Shown piece after piece: positions 1 to 8,120 of a stretch of 64,000 nucleotides of DNA. This DNA comes from an uncultured Actinomycetes bacterium (GTDB lineage: Bacteria; Actinomycetota; Coriobacteriia; Coriobacteriales; Atopobiaceae): contig OMWB01000007.1 in assembly GCA_900314645.1 (NCBI GenBank), positions 1 to 64,000 of the forward strand, read 5' to 3'. The notes below the pieces were generated by a model, which saw only the letters and a list, made by a program, of their open reading frames with translations, was not told the DNA's origin and ran no database searches. Made by a program: the position numbers and the translations under genes. How positions within the stretch are numbered: position 1 is the stretch's first letter; each line of letters starts with the position of its first letter.

Positions 1-70
1 TATTGGTAGACAACCAGGGTTCAGCAGACACATCCGGTAACGTGGATATGGAGGCCTGCGCCTGGGAGGT

Positions 71-436
71 CTAGACGTTGCGGGTGGCGATGATGTCGAC
101 GCCAGTTCCGGCAACGTTTGCAAGGATCACGTCGCCAATGGCGACCGGTGCCTGGGCCGTGACGCCCTTCAGGGCTGCGACCACCTCAAACATCTTGCCC
201 TTGGGCACGTCGGACGCGGTCTTGACCGACACCATGCGCTCGGTGGCAGAACCTTCGACCGGCACCGTCGTCGTCACGATGCGCGTCGGGTTGGTCACCT
301 CTTTGCGCCCGTACGTGTCGCCGCGCTTGCAGGTGTTTCCCGCGACGGATGTGACCTCACCGTCTACGAGGGTCACCGTCAACTGGCAGCCCAACGGACA
401 GTTGATGCAGGTGAGCTCCCTTGTCTCGGTTGCCAT
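71..436 (-). CDS. DUF1667 small iron-sulfur-type protein
   Basis: 121 aa. Cysteines sit at about residues 10, 13, 17 and 36 (CINCPLGC, then GNTC), a spacing like the [4Fe-4S] segment of molybdopterin oxidoreductases; the rest is a small beta-rich domain. Proteins of the DUF1667 family usually follow a GlpA-like dehydrogenase and a GlpB-like FAD oxidoreductase, as here, so it is probably the electron-transfer partner of those two. The start ATG at 436 lies two bases after the stop of the upstream gene, and the GAGGAGGAG ribosome site is inside that gene's end, so translation is coupled. Family call is good; the cluster type and role are inferred. Bases 1-70 beyond its stop show no gene or clear terminator. 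Confidence 0.85.
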   Translation of the reverse strand: MATETRELTCINCPLGCQLTVTLVDGEVTSVAGNTCKRGDTYGRKEVTNPTRIVTTTVPVEGSATERMVSVKTASDVPKGKMFEVVAALKGVTAQAPVAIGDVILANVAGTGVDIIATRNV

Positions 437-438
437 GG

Positions 439-1716
439 CTACTCCTCCTCAAGCTTTACGGTGATGCTGGCGATATCGGGGTGAGCGAGCAGCTCCGCAC
501 GCTTCAACGTGACTTGCTCCATCTCGCCGGGAGCCATCACACGCTTCTTGCGGTGCTGGATGCGGTCGTCTCCCAGGTAGACGCTCACGTAGTGGTCGCG
601 ATACACGTTGCCCACGCGGAAGCGCACAGTGAGCGCTTCGGGCATGCGCTCGACCGAGACGGTAGAAGGCACGGTGTAGCGGACGCCATCGGTGGCCACG
701 ATGGGGATGCGCTGCGCGTCGTCGGCGTCCACGGCACCCTGCACAAAGCGCGCGGCAGAGGCACCGGCCGTGGCGGCCTCCTCAGATACGTAGTCCACAA
801 GGTCATGCACGTGAAGCACGTTGCCGCAGGCAAAGACGCCAGGAATGCTCGTCTCGAGGGATTCGTTCACCACGGGTCCGCGCGTCACGGGCGAGAGCTC
901 TACGCCGGCCTCGCGGGAGAGCTCGTTCTCAGGCAGCAGGCCCACGGAGAGGAGCAGCGTGTCGCAGGGATAGCGCACCTCCGTGCCGGCGATGGGACGC
1001 ATGCGCTCATCAACCTCGGCAATCCAGACGGCCTCGACGCGCTGACGACCTTCGATGCGCGTGACGGTGTGGCTGAGCAGCAAGGGGATGCCAAAGTCAT
1101 CAAGGCACTGCACGATATTGCGCTTCAGGCCGCCAGAGTACGGCATGATCTCGGCGACGCACTGAACGTGGGCGCCCTCAAAGGTCATGCGGCGGGCCAT
1201 GATGAGGCCGATGTCGCCCGATCCAAGGATGACGACGTTACGGCCGGGAAGCTGACCCTCGATGTTAACGAGGCGCTGGGCTGTGCCCGCGCTGTAGATG
1301 CCCGCAGGACGGTAGCCCGGCGTGGCGAGTGCCCCGCGCGGGCGTTCGCGGCAACCCATTGCCAGGATGACGGCACCCGCCTGGATGCGCGTGATTCCCG
1401 CCTCCGAAGAGACGGCGGTCACAACACGGTCATCAGAGATATCCATGACCATGGTTCCCAGACGACGCTCGACACCCAGCTCGTCAGCGCGCGCGATGTA
1501 GCGTGCCGCGTACTCTGGGCCCGTCAGCTCCTCCTTGAAGGTGTGGAGGCCAAAGCCGTTGTGGATGCACTGGTTGAGGATTCCGCCCAACTGCGTGTCG
1601 CGCTCGAGCACGAGGATGTCGCGCTCCCCCGCCTCATAGGCTCCGATGGCTGCGGCAAGGCCAGCGGGACCGCCGCCCACCACGACGATGGCATGACGCT
1701 CAAGCTCCTTGCTCAT
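439..1716 (-). CDS. FAD/NAD(P)-dependent oxidoreductase (GlpB-like partner)
   Basis: 425 aa pyridine nucleotide-disulfide oxidoreductase fold. An FAD-binding Rossmann motif VVVGGGPAGLAAA lies at about residues 11-23, a second dinucleotide motif VVILGSGDIGLIMA near 160-173, and the FAD-closing segment GVFACGNVLHVHD near 290. There is no redox-active CxxxxC disulfide near the N-terminus, so it is an electron-transfer flavoprotein rather than a disulfide reductase. The gene sits directly between the GlpA-like gene (stop and start adjacent at 1716/1717) and DUF1667, the usual three-gene order. It probably passes electrons from the GlpA-like dehydrogenase to an acceptor or NAD(P). The true substrate of the trio is not shown by the sequence. 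Confidence 0.85.
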   Translation of the reverse strand: MSKELERHAIVVVGGGPAGLAAAIGAYEAGERDILVLERDTQLGGILNQCIHNGFGLHTFKEELTGPEYAARYIARADELGVERRLGTMVMDISDDRVVTAVSSEAGITRIQAGAVILAMGCRERPRGALATPGYRPAGIYSAGTAQRLVNIEGQLPGRNVVILGSGDIGLIMARRMTFEGAHVQCVAEIMPYSGGLKRNIVQCLDDFGIPLLLSHTVTRIEGRQRVEAVWIAEVDERMRPIAGTEVRYPCDTLLLSVGLLPENELSREAGVELSPVTRGPVVNESLETSIPGVFACGNVLHVHDLVDYVSEEAATAGASAARFVQGAVDADDAQRIPIVATDGVRYTVPSTVSVERMPEALTVRFRVGNVYRDHYVSVYLGDDRIQHRKKRVMAPGEMEQVTLKRAELLAHPDIASITVKLEEE

Positions 1717-3201
1717 CTATGCCTCACCCCCTTCCGAAGCGCTCACAGGTGCTTCTATCTGGTCTTTGTTGATGCCCACCACAAGCTCTGAGCCTGGGCC
1801 TCGCTTGGTGACCTCGTCGGGACGCATGCCGAGCTCGCGTTCGAGAATCTCCATGATCTTGGGCGTGCAGAAGCCACCTTGGCAGCGACCCATGGTCGCG
1901 CCGGTGCGGCGCTTGATGGCGTCGAGCGAACGCGGCGTGGGCACACGATGAATCACGTCAACGATCTGCGCCTCGCTGACACGGCAGCAACGGCAAATGA
2001 TGTGGCCGTAGGCGGGGTCCTTCTGACAGAGCTCGTCCCACTCGTCAAAGGAGAGCTCCATCAGGTTGGGAACGCCACGACGGGTAGGATCGAAGACGCC
2101 CTCCGGCTTCTTGGCAAGGTCAAGCTCTTCCGCGACGATGCCCGACACCATGACGCCGATGGCCGGGGCGCTTGTGAGGCCAGGGCTCTCGATGGCGGCG
2201 CAGTCAAAGAAGCACGGCGCGCCCTCTACCTCGCCGATCACGAAGTCGTGCTTTGCCTGATGGGCGCGCAGTCCGGCGAAGGTCGTGATGACCTCGCGCA
2301 GCGGCACGTTCTTCACGGTAAGGGAAGACTTGGTGGCCACGTCATGCAGGCCTTCCGGCGTTGTGTCAACGGCTTCCTTGTCCTCGATGTCGGTGGCCGT
2401 GGGACCTACGATGAGGTTGCCATGGACGGTTGGCGATACGAGCACGCCCTTGCCCATGGGAGTGGGGAGCATAAAGATGGTGTGATTCACGTGGTTGCCG
2501 GCGGTGGTGTCGAGCAGGTAGTACTCGCCCTTACGCGGAATGATGGTGAGCTGGTCGTCAGGTGCCGCCACTTGGTTGTGGATGAAGTCGGCATAGACGC
2601 CGGCAGCATTCACAACGGCCTTGGCGTAGAGGGTCTCCTCCCCTGCCGTCACGGCCCAGGTATCGCCTTCACGGGTAACCTTGGATACGGGCGCGTTGAA
2701 ACGGAATTCCACGCCGTTGGCGGCGGCGTTCTCCGCGAGCGCTACCGTGAGGCCGAACGGGTCAACAATGCCGCCCGTGGGGGCCCAAAGCGCGCCGACG
2801 GCTTCGTCTGCGATGTTGGGTTCCATGGCAACAAGCTCCGCGCGATCAATGATGCGCAGGTCAGGCACGCCGTTGGCCTCGCCACGTCGACGCAGCATCT
2901 CAAGGCCGTCCACATCGGCTTCGCTCATGCATACCACGAGCGAACCATTGTTTATGACGGCGAAGTTGAGCTCCTGTGCCCATTCGTACATCAGGCGGTT
3001 GCCCTCGACGTTGAGCATCGCCATGAGCGATTCCGGCTGCGCGTCAAAGCCCGCGTGCACGATGGCGGAGTTTGCCTTTGAGGTGCCACAGCAGACGTCC
3101 TCCTCACGCTCCACCACGCAGACGCTTGCGTCATAGCGCGCCAGCTCGCGGGCGATGGAGCACCCCGATACGCCCGCTCCGATGACAATCACATCAAACA
3201 T
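1717..3201 (-). CDS. GlpA-like FAD-dependent dehydrogenase with BFD-type [2Fe-2S] tail
   Basis: 494 aa. The N-terminal DAO/glycerol-3-phosphate dehydrogenase domain opens with VIVIGAGVSGCSIARELARY (about residues 4-23). The C-terminus has a BFD-like [2Fe-2S] domain with CRCC near residue 403 and CQGGFC near 442. This architecture occurs in anaerobic glycerol-3-phosphate dehydrogenase GlpA and in L-2-hydroxyglutarate oxidase-like proteins. The start at 3201 is preceded by GAGAGGAGACAG, a strong ribosome site; an in-frame ATG 12 codons upstream lacks one. No glpK or glpF lies nearby, so a glycerol-3-phosphate role is not proven; a 2-hydroxy acid or other polyol phosphate is possible. First gene of the trio running to 71. 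Confidence 0.82.
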   Translation of the reverse strand: MFDVIVIGAGVSGCSIARELARYDASVCVVEREEDVCCGTSKANSAIVHAGFDAQPESLMAMLNVEGNRLMYEWAQELNFAVINNGSLVVCMSEADVDGLEMLRRRGEANGVPDLRIIDRAELVAMEPNIADEAVGALWAPTGGIVDPFGLTVALAENAAANGVEFRFNAPVSKVTREGDTWAVTAGEETLYAKAVVNAAGVYADFIHNQVAAPDDQLTIIPRKGEYYLLDTTAGNHVNHTIFMLPTPMGKGVLVSPTVHGNLIVGPTATDIEDKEAVDTTPEGLHDVATKSSLTVKNVPLREVITTFAGLRAHQAKHDFVIGEVEGAPCFFDCAAIESPGLTSAPAIGVMVSGIVAEELDLAKKPEGVFDPTRRGVPNLMELSFDEWDELCQKDPAYGHIICRCCRVSEAQIVDVIHRVPTPRSLDAIKRRTGATMGRCQGGFCTPKIMEILERELGMRPDEVTKRGPGSELVVGINKDQIEAPVSASEGGEA

Positions 3202-3278
3202 GTGTCTGTCTCCTCTCCAATGTTCAGATAGTTTCATGCTACCGCAAAAGCGTTATTGGGCAGAGAACACATCGACGG

Positions 3279-3347
3279 GTGGGACACCCAGCCCGGAGGT
3301 TTCTGTCCCACTAAGTGGGACAGAAACCTCCGGGCTGGGTGTCCCAC
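3279..3347. repeat. Intergenic palindrome, family A copy 1 (REPIN-like)
   Basis: A perfect 34-bp inverted repeat with a single central base (3313). Each arm begins GTGGGACA and ends TGTCCCAC, so each arm can also fold on itself around an inner CCAGCCCGGAGGTTTC segment. It lies between the 3' end of the NuoF-like gene and the 5' end of the GlpA-like gene. It is not part of an ORF. The same unit recurs at 14553-14671. Confidence 0.95.
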
Positions 3348-3357
3348 GAAAGAGAAG

Positions 3358-3388
3358 AGGCGGGCCACATTGCGCAGGTGGCCCGCCT
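3358..3388 (-). terminator. Hairpin terminator after the NuoF-like gene
   Basis: An 11-bp stem (AGGCGGGCCAC / GTGGCCCGCCT) lies 27 bases past the stop codon at 3415 in the direction of transcription. It is followed on the minus strand by TCTTCTCTTTCG, a pyrimidine-rich tail. It separates the upstream redox operon from the GlpA-like operon. Confidence 0.75.
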
Positions 3389-3414
3389 CGGTCTACAGCT
3401 TTGAGCGCTGAGTA

Positions 3415-4143
3415 TTACTTGCGCTTCACCGGAATGGGTTTCGGCGGCGTCTTGGGCTTCTTTGCGCCGGCGCGGACGATGGCACCCTCGGGGCAGGCCT
3501 CGAGGCACTCACCGCACTGCGTGCAGGCACGCTGGTTGATGACGTGGACAAACTTAGGCTTGCCCATGATGGCCTTGTCGTCGCAGGCCTTCAGGCACTT
3601 GCCGCAGCCGGTGCACTTGCTCACCAGCACGTGGTAGGTCTGGAAGGCGGCGCAGCCGCTCGTCGGGCACTGCTTCTTGGTGAAGTGCGGCTCGATCTCG
3701 TCGGCAAACAGGTCAAGTGCCTGCAGCGCTACGCGTCCGATAGCCTGTCCCTCGGCGCAGATGGCCTGCTTCTGCATGACCGGAGCGAGGTCGCGAATAA
3801 GTGCGATGTCGCTCGGCTTGCCCTTCTTGTTGCAGGCATCGCCCAGGATAGTGCTCAGCTGATAGCCACCCTCATGGCCAAAGGTGCAGGTGCACTCGGT
3901 TGCCATGCGCAGCTCGCCGACGACGGTGTACAGCGCGTCGCACATGCAGTTCTCGGCGGTATAGGTGCGCAGCGTTGCCGTGCCCTCGGCGACCTCAAGG
4001 TCATCCCCGAAGTGGGCGGCGGTCACAAAGGTTGCCGTGGGATACGAGAGCCAGACAGCCTTCAGCTCAGCAGCATCAGCACCAACCGCGCTCAGAAGCG
4101 CATTGACTGACGTGGTGCCAGCGGTGGTGATTGCGTAGTCCAT
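3415..4143 (-). CDS. Stand-alone NuoF C-terminal-like iron-sulfur protein with 2x[4Fe-4S] ferredoxin domain
   Basis: 242 aa. The middle part (about 75-155, including ECTCTFGHEGG, then QAICAEGQAIGRVALQAL) resembles the C-terminal iron-sulfur region of NuoF/HndC-type NADH dehydrogenase subunits. The usual CxxCxxC is replaced by a different cysteine pattern (ENCMC, TECTC). The C-terminal part is a bacterial two-cluster ferredoxin (CTGCGKCLKAC, CTQCGECLEACPEGA). The FMN/NADH-binding half of NuoF is absent, so it is not a complete NADH dehydrogenase subunit. It ends in a basic PKTPPKPIPVKRK tail. It follows the NuoG-N/GltD fusion by 13 bases and probably forms a complex with it. Ferredoxin domains are certain; the NuoF relationship is by pattern. 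Confidence 0.75.
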   Translation of the reverse strand: MDYAITTAGTTSVNALLSAVGADAAELKAVWLSYPTATFVTAAHFGDDLEVAEGTATLRTYTAENCMCDALYTVVGELRMATECTCTFGHEGGYQLSTILGDACNKKGKPSDIALIRDLAPVMQKQAICAEGQAIGRVALQALDLFADEIEPHFTKKQCPTSGCAAFQTYHVLVSKCTGCGKCLKACDDKAIMGKPKFVHVINQRACTQCGECLEACPEGAIVRAGAKKPKTPPKPIPVKRK

Positions 4144-4156
4144 GGTTCCCCCTCCC

Positions 4157-6280
4157 TTAGTATTCGTTCCACAGGCGCGGCTTGGTGATGGTCAGGCGCA
4201 GGTCGCACTGCAGGCAGCGGCTGGCCTCGCACTTGGCCTCATCCTCGGTGAACGGGCACTCGAAGGGCTCGAAGGTGCCCTTGCGCTCGTCGCCCGGCAC
4301 GAAGTGCGGCAGCGTAGCCTTGGTGTAGAACTCCGCCGGTGCCTTGCCCAGGCTCTTCTCGACTGGCTCGGGATCAAGCAGCTCGGCGGAGATGTCGCCG
4401 TCGCCACCCAGGTAGCGGTCGATGGCGCTAGCAGCGTCGCGGCCCTCGGCGATGGCGCCGATGACGCTCTTGGTGCCGGTGACCACGTCACCTGCGGCAA
4501 AGATGCCAGGCTCGCTGGACATGTGGTTGCCGTCAGCAACGATGTACGGACCGTGGGTGAGCTCAAGTCCATAGCCCATGGTGTCCTCAGGCTTCTGGCC
4601 GACGCCAAAGATGACGTAGTCAGCGGGAAGCGTGAGCTCGCCACCGTCGACCAGCTCGGTCACGGCGCGGTGGTTCTCGTCGAAGTAGAACTTCGCGATC
4701 TTGTGGATGGTCATGGAGCCGACCTTGCCCGTGCCATCGTCGTTGATGGAGGTGAAGGCGTAGGCGTCGTGTAGGACGATGCCCTCCTCGGCGGCCTCCT
4801 CGCGCTCCTCCGGCGTGGAGGTCATGACGGCTTCGGCCTCGAGGCAGGCGATGTCGACGCTCTTGGCGCCCAGACGCACCGCGGTGCGGGCGCAGTCGTA
4901 GGCAACGTTGCCGCCGCCCAGGACGACCACACGGCCACCCTCGACCGGCTGCGGGTTGCCCTCGCGCGAAGCCTTGAGGAACTCGGTGTTGACGTACACG
5001 TTCTGCAGGTCATGGCCCTTCATCGGAAGGACGTTGCCCTTAAAGGTGCCCACGGTGATGAGCACGGCGTCATAGCCCTCGCCCAGCAGCGCCTTGACGT
5101 CCTTCACGCGCGTGTTGCATACAAGCTCGATGCGCGGCTCGGGGTCAGCTGCCTGGGAGATCTCCAGGATGGTCGCAACCTCGCGGTCAACGATCTCGTC
5201 AGGCAGACGGTAGGCAGGAATGCCATAGCGCATCTGGCCGCCGACCTTGGCGTTGGCCTCGAAGACCGTGACCTTGTGGCCCTTTTCGGCCAGGAAGAGA
5301 GCTGCGGTGAGGCCGCCAGGGCCAGCACCGACGATAGCGACCTTCTTGCCCGTGAGGGGCTCGTGACGCACGCGGCTCTTCCACTCGCCAGTGTCGCGCA
5401 CCGCGGCGGCACGCTTCAGACGGCAGATGGACAGGGCTTCCTGCAGGTAGTTGCGCTTGCACTCGCCCTGGCAGTTGTGCGTGCAGATGGTGCCCAGCGT
5501 CTCCGGGAACGGAACCTTCTCGCGGACGACGGCCGTGGCCTTCTCCCACTCGCCAGCCTTGACGTAACGAAGGTAGCGCGGGATGTCGATGTGTGCGGGG
5601 CAGCCACTGCGGCACGGAACGATGTTGTCCTCGCGGCTGCGGCCCTCCTTGGCAAGACCCACCATGTCGACGATAGAGCCCGTCGGGCAGACCTCGATGC
5701 AGGCGCCACAGAAGCGGCATCCGGCTTCCTGCAGAGAGTTGCCGTTGATGGCAACGCGCATGGAGCCGTCCTCGGCACGATGGAAGCCGATGGCGCCAAC
5801 GCCGCGCAGCTCCTCGCAAGCACGCACGCAGCGTCCACAGCGGATGCAGCGGGTGAAGCCGTGGCTGATCAGCGGGTTGGAGGTGTCTGCGGGCACGGTG
5901 CGGCCCTTGCAGCGCCAACGCTGGGGCGAGACGCCCATGTACTGGTACATGGACTGCAGTTCGCAGACGCCGTACTTCGGGCAGCCGGTGCAGTCGGCGG
6001 GGTGCGTCGCCAGGATGAGCTCCATGGCAAGACGGCGCAGCTTATCAGCGGCGTCGCCCTTGGTGTTGACGACCATGCCCTCGTGGGCCTTGGTCATGCA
6101 GGCGCGGACGGGCTCGTCCTCGCCTTCCACCTCGACCATGCAGAGACCGCATCCCCCGATGGGCTCTAGGTCGGGATGGCCGCACAGGTGCGGAACGAAG
6201 ATGTCGGCGGCAAGCGCGGCGTTGAGGACGGACTGGCCCTCCTGCGCCTCGACCTGCTGGCCGTCAATCGTCAGCAGCAT
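4157..6280 (-). CDS. NuoG-N/GltD fusion: iron-sulfur NAD(P)H oxidoreductase
   Basis: 707 aa. Domains in order: plant-type [2Fe-2S] ferredoxin (Cys 33, 44, 47, 61); NuoG-like His-Cys cluster region (HPADCTGCPKYGVCEL, about 93-108); two [4Fe-4S] sites (CIRCGRCVRAC and CRFCGACIEVCP, about 141-205); then a glutamate-synthase-small-subunit-like part with CRSGCPAHIDIP (about 222), FAD motif VAIVGAGPGGLTAA (about 312) and NAD(P) motif VVVLGGGNVAYD (about 450). No glutamate synthase large subunit is nearby. Family members of this build (SfrB-, NfnB- or hydrogenase-linked types) move electrons between NAD(P)H and ferredoxin or another partner. It probably feeds the FAD reductase upstream, the NuoF-like protein downstream, or both. 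Start at 6280 is preceded by AGAAAGGAGAGGAG. Confidence 0.85.
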   Translation of the reverse strand: MLLTIDGQQVEAQEGQSVLNAALAADIFVPHLCGHPDLEPIGGCGLCMVEVEGEDEPVRACMTKAHEGMVVNTKGDAADKLRRLAMELILATHPADCTGCPKYGVCELQSMYQYMGVSPQRWRCKGRTVPADTSNPLISHGFTRCIRCGRCVRACEELRGVGAIGFHRAEDGSMRVAINGNSLQEAGCRFCGACIEVCPTGSIVDMVGLAKEGRSREDNIVPCRSGCPAHIDIPRYLRYVKAGEWEKATAVVREKVPFPETLGTICTHNCQGECKRNYLQEALSICRLKRAAAVRDTGEWKSRVRHEPLTGKKVAIVGAGPGGLTAALFLAEKGHKVTVFEANAKVGGQMRYGIPAYRLPDEIVDREVATILEISQAADPEPRIELVCNTRVKDVKALLGEGYDAVLITVGTFKGNVLPMKGHDLQNVYVNTEFLKASREGNPQPVEGGRVVVLGGGNVAYDCARTAVRLGAKSVDIACLEAEAVMTSTPEEREEAAEEGIVLHDAYAFTSINDDGTGKVGSMTIHKIAKFYFDENHRAVTELVDGGELTLPADYVIFGVGQKPEDTMGYGLELTHGPYIVADGNHMSSEPGIFAAGDVVTGTKSVIGAIAEGRDAASAIDRYLGGDGDISAELLDPEPVEKSLGKAPAEFYTKATLPHFVPGDERKGTFEPFECPFTEDEAKCEASRCLQCDLRLTITKPRLWNEY

Positions 6281-6361
6281 GCGCTCCTCTCCTTTCTGTA
6301 TACCTGCCGGGTTTGAGGCCTTTCCTCAGCTCGTCAGGCAACGTGGTACAAAACCGCAAAA

Positions 6362-6385
6362 GGCGGGGCCCAAAGAGGCCCCGCC
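6362..6385 (-). terminator. Hairpin terminator after the fumarate-reductase-like gene
   Basis: A 9-bp GC stem (GGCGGGGCC / GGCCCCGCC) with a 6-base loop lies 21 bases past the stop codon at 6407. It is followed on the minus strand by TTTTGCGGTTTTG, a good intrinsic-terminator tail. Confidence 0.85.
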
Positions 6386-6406
6386 AAAAAGTGCAAGATA
6401 AAACGC

Positions 6407-7945
6407 TTAGTCCCAGTCGCCGTCGTCCCAGTCGCCGTCGTCTCCGCCACCAAAGGCCAGCTCTGCGGCGTTCTCACCGGCGATGCGGCCAGAGTTGAGG
6501 CAGAAGCCCATGGTGTTGCCGGGGATGCAGAAGTTGTAGGAGTCACCGTAGATGGTGCAGGCATCGGTGCCAACGCAGTAGAGGCCAGGAATGGTCTCGT
6601 AGTCGTCGGTCATGACCTCGAGCTTGTGGTTGACAAGCACGCCACCGAGGGTGCCGTAGGCGCCCATGAACTGCTTGCAGCCGTAGAAGGGGCCCTCCTC
6701 CAGCGGAATCATGTACTGGCGATCCTTCTCGAACAGGCTGTCGAAGCCCTCGGCGCACATCTCGTTGTACTCCTCGACAGCGGCGACGAAGCCGTCGACG
6801 TCGATGCCGAGCTGCTCGGCGAGCTCCTCGAGCGTGTCAGCCTGAGCGATGTAGGGGTTGCCCTCGTCGTCCTTGTAGGTCTCGAGGTCGGCGTTCCACT
6901 GAGCCTCAAAGCCCTCATAGAGGTCATGCGGGTGCACGTGGGAGACGATGTCCGGACCATACTTCTTCCAGCGCTTGAGCATGTTGGCGTCGAAGATGGC
7001 ATAGCCAACCTTGCCGGGCAGGTGGTTGATGGCGTTGCCGACGAAGGTGGTGTTGAAGACCTCGTCCTCGGGCATGAAGCGCTCGCCCAGACGGTCGCAC
7101 CAGTAGCACGGCTGACGGAAGGCGCCCTCAACGTAGAAGTGGTTCATGTTGTCGGGAAGCTGGTACATGAGCTCCATGGTGACGGGGGTGTGGCCCGCGC
7201 CGGCCTTGTGGCACATGTTGAAGCCGTCGCCGTCCATGCCGGGGATGGCGAAGGAGAAGAGGTTCTTGCCCCAGTCGAGGCCAATCTTCTCCTTGATCAT
7301 CTTGAAGTTGTGACCAAAGCCGCCGGTGGCGACGATGGCGGCCTTGCAGGAGATCTCGATCTCCTCGCCGGACTTATCGACGGCGGTGACGCCGCAAATG
7401 GCGCCATCCTCATCCTGGATGAGGCCGGTGCCGGGGGTCTCGAGCATGAACTCGACGCCGAGGTCCTGGGCCTTCTCGGTCATGCGCTTGGTCATCGTGG
7501 TAGCGGCACGCGGACCGGGCTCAGAGCCGTCCTCGGGCTGCACGACGTGCCAGGTGTACTCGCCGTCGGCGTAAGCCTTGGTGCGCTCGCCCGCACGGAA
7601 GGCCGGACGCACGGAGTTGAACACGACGCCCATGTCCATGAGCCACTGGATGGTGTCGCCGGACTTGTCGTAGTAGGCCTTGACGAGCTTGGCGTCGACC
7701 TGATAGTGGGTATAGAACATGTGGCGACGGAAGAGCTCGCCAGGGGTCAGGGTAATGCCGCTCATCTTCTGGACGGGAGAGCCAGCCGCGCAGGGGCCCA
7801 TGCCCATGTTAGCGGCGCCACCGGTGTTGGAAGCCTTCTCCAGGCAGATGACACTCGCGCCATTCTCGGCTGCCGAAATGGCCGCTGCGAGGCCAGACAG
7901 ACCAGCTGCAACGACGACGACATCACACTCAAGCTGCTTTGCCAT
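6407..7945 (-). CDS. Fumarate-reductase/urocanate-reductase-type FAD-binding protein
   Basis: 512 aa. An FAD_binding_2 protein: N-terminal dinucleotide motif VVVVAAGLSGLAAAISAAE (about 9-27), the GGAANMG segment, VATGGFG in the middle, GERFMPED in the capping domain, and a C-terminal GLYCVGTDACTIYG/GRIAGENAA region that binds FAD. There is no signal peptide, heme or FMN-attachment domain, so it is cytoplasmic and depends on a separate electron donor, probably the neighbouring flavodoxin or iron-sulfur proteins. It most likely reduces an activated C=C bond of an organic acid. The C-terminus carries an unusual tandem acidic tail (DDGDWDDGDWD). Start at 7945 is set by AAGGAGG eight bases upstream; an earlier in-frame ATG lacks a site. 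Confidence 0.85.
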   Translation of the reverse strand: MAKQLECDVVVVAAGLSGLAAAISAAENGASVICLEKASNTGGAANMGMGPCAAGSPVQKMSGITLTPGELFRRHMFYTHYQVDAKLVKAYYDKSGDTIQWLMDMGVVFNSVRPAFRAGERTKAYADGEYTWHVVQPEDGSEPGPRAATTMTKRMTEKAQDLGVEFMLETPGTGLIQDEDGAICGVTAVDKSGEEIEISCKAAIVATGGFGHNFKMIKEKIGLDWGKNLFSFAIPGMDGDGFNMCHKAGAGHTPVTMELMYQLPDNMNHFYVEGAFRQPCYWCDRLGERFMPEDEVFNTTFVGNAINHLPGKVGYAIFDANMLKRWKKYGPDIVSHVHPHDLYEGFEAQWNADLETYKDDEGNPYIAQADTLEELAEQLGIDVDGFVAAVEEYNEMCAEGFDSLFEKDRQYMIPLEEGPFYGCKQFMGAYGTLGGVLVNHKLEVMTDDYETIPGLYCVGTDACTIYGDSYNFCIPGNTMGFCLNSGRIAGENAAELAFGGGDDGDWDDGDWD

Positions 7946-8082
7946 ACGTTCCTCCTTGTACTTCGTACTTTTACTCGTGAAGCCGCCCTTGACAGACGGC
8001 CGCATTACCTTGGGTATACGTTCTCACACAGCACATCGGGTGGCTATGTGTAGGCGCCTGATGCTATGCGCTGCATTGTGGA

Positions 8083-8112
8083 ACGCCCCCTGTGCAAAAG
8101 CACAGGGGGCGT
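8083..8112 (-). terminator. Hairpin terminator after flavodoxin gene 1
   Basis: A 13-bp perfect stem (ACGCCCCCTGTGC) with loop AAAA begins 8 bases after the stop codon at 8121. The tail on the minus strand is not T-rich, so termination efficiency is uncertain. Confidence 0.65.
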
Positions 8113-8120
8113 AAGGGGCT

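Noticed and set aside
421..1791. Long plus-strand open frame opposite the GlpB-like gene
   Set aside because: It is an antisense shadow: His/Asp/Ala/Val-rich composition, typical of reverse reading of high-GC genes. The minus-strand protein has clear motifs.
3279..3347. CRISPR repeat
   Set aside because: The repeat is a head-to-head palindrome with a one-base centre, not direct repeats with unique spacers; no cas gene is present.
3311..3508. Open frames through palindrome A, encoding a GTQPGGFCPT-like string here and near 14.6 kb on both strands
   Set aside because: The frames arise from the repeat and from antisense of real genes; there is no ribosome site and the string appears wherever the repeat occurs.
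7958..7972. TTGTAC-TTC-GTACTT upstream of the FAD reductase as a seventh regulon site
   Set aside because: The spacer is 3 instead of 4, the right half lacks ACAA, and it lies about 12 bp from the start codon, beside the ribosome site, not at 108-130 bp.
8032..8050. CACAT-N9-ATGTG dyad before the FAD reductase as a regulon site
   Set aside because: Half-sites and spacing differ from the six sites; it is probably chance in a 137-bp gap.
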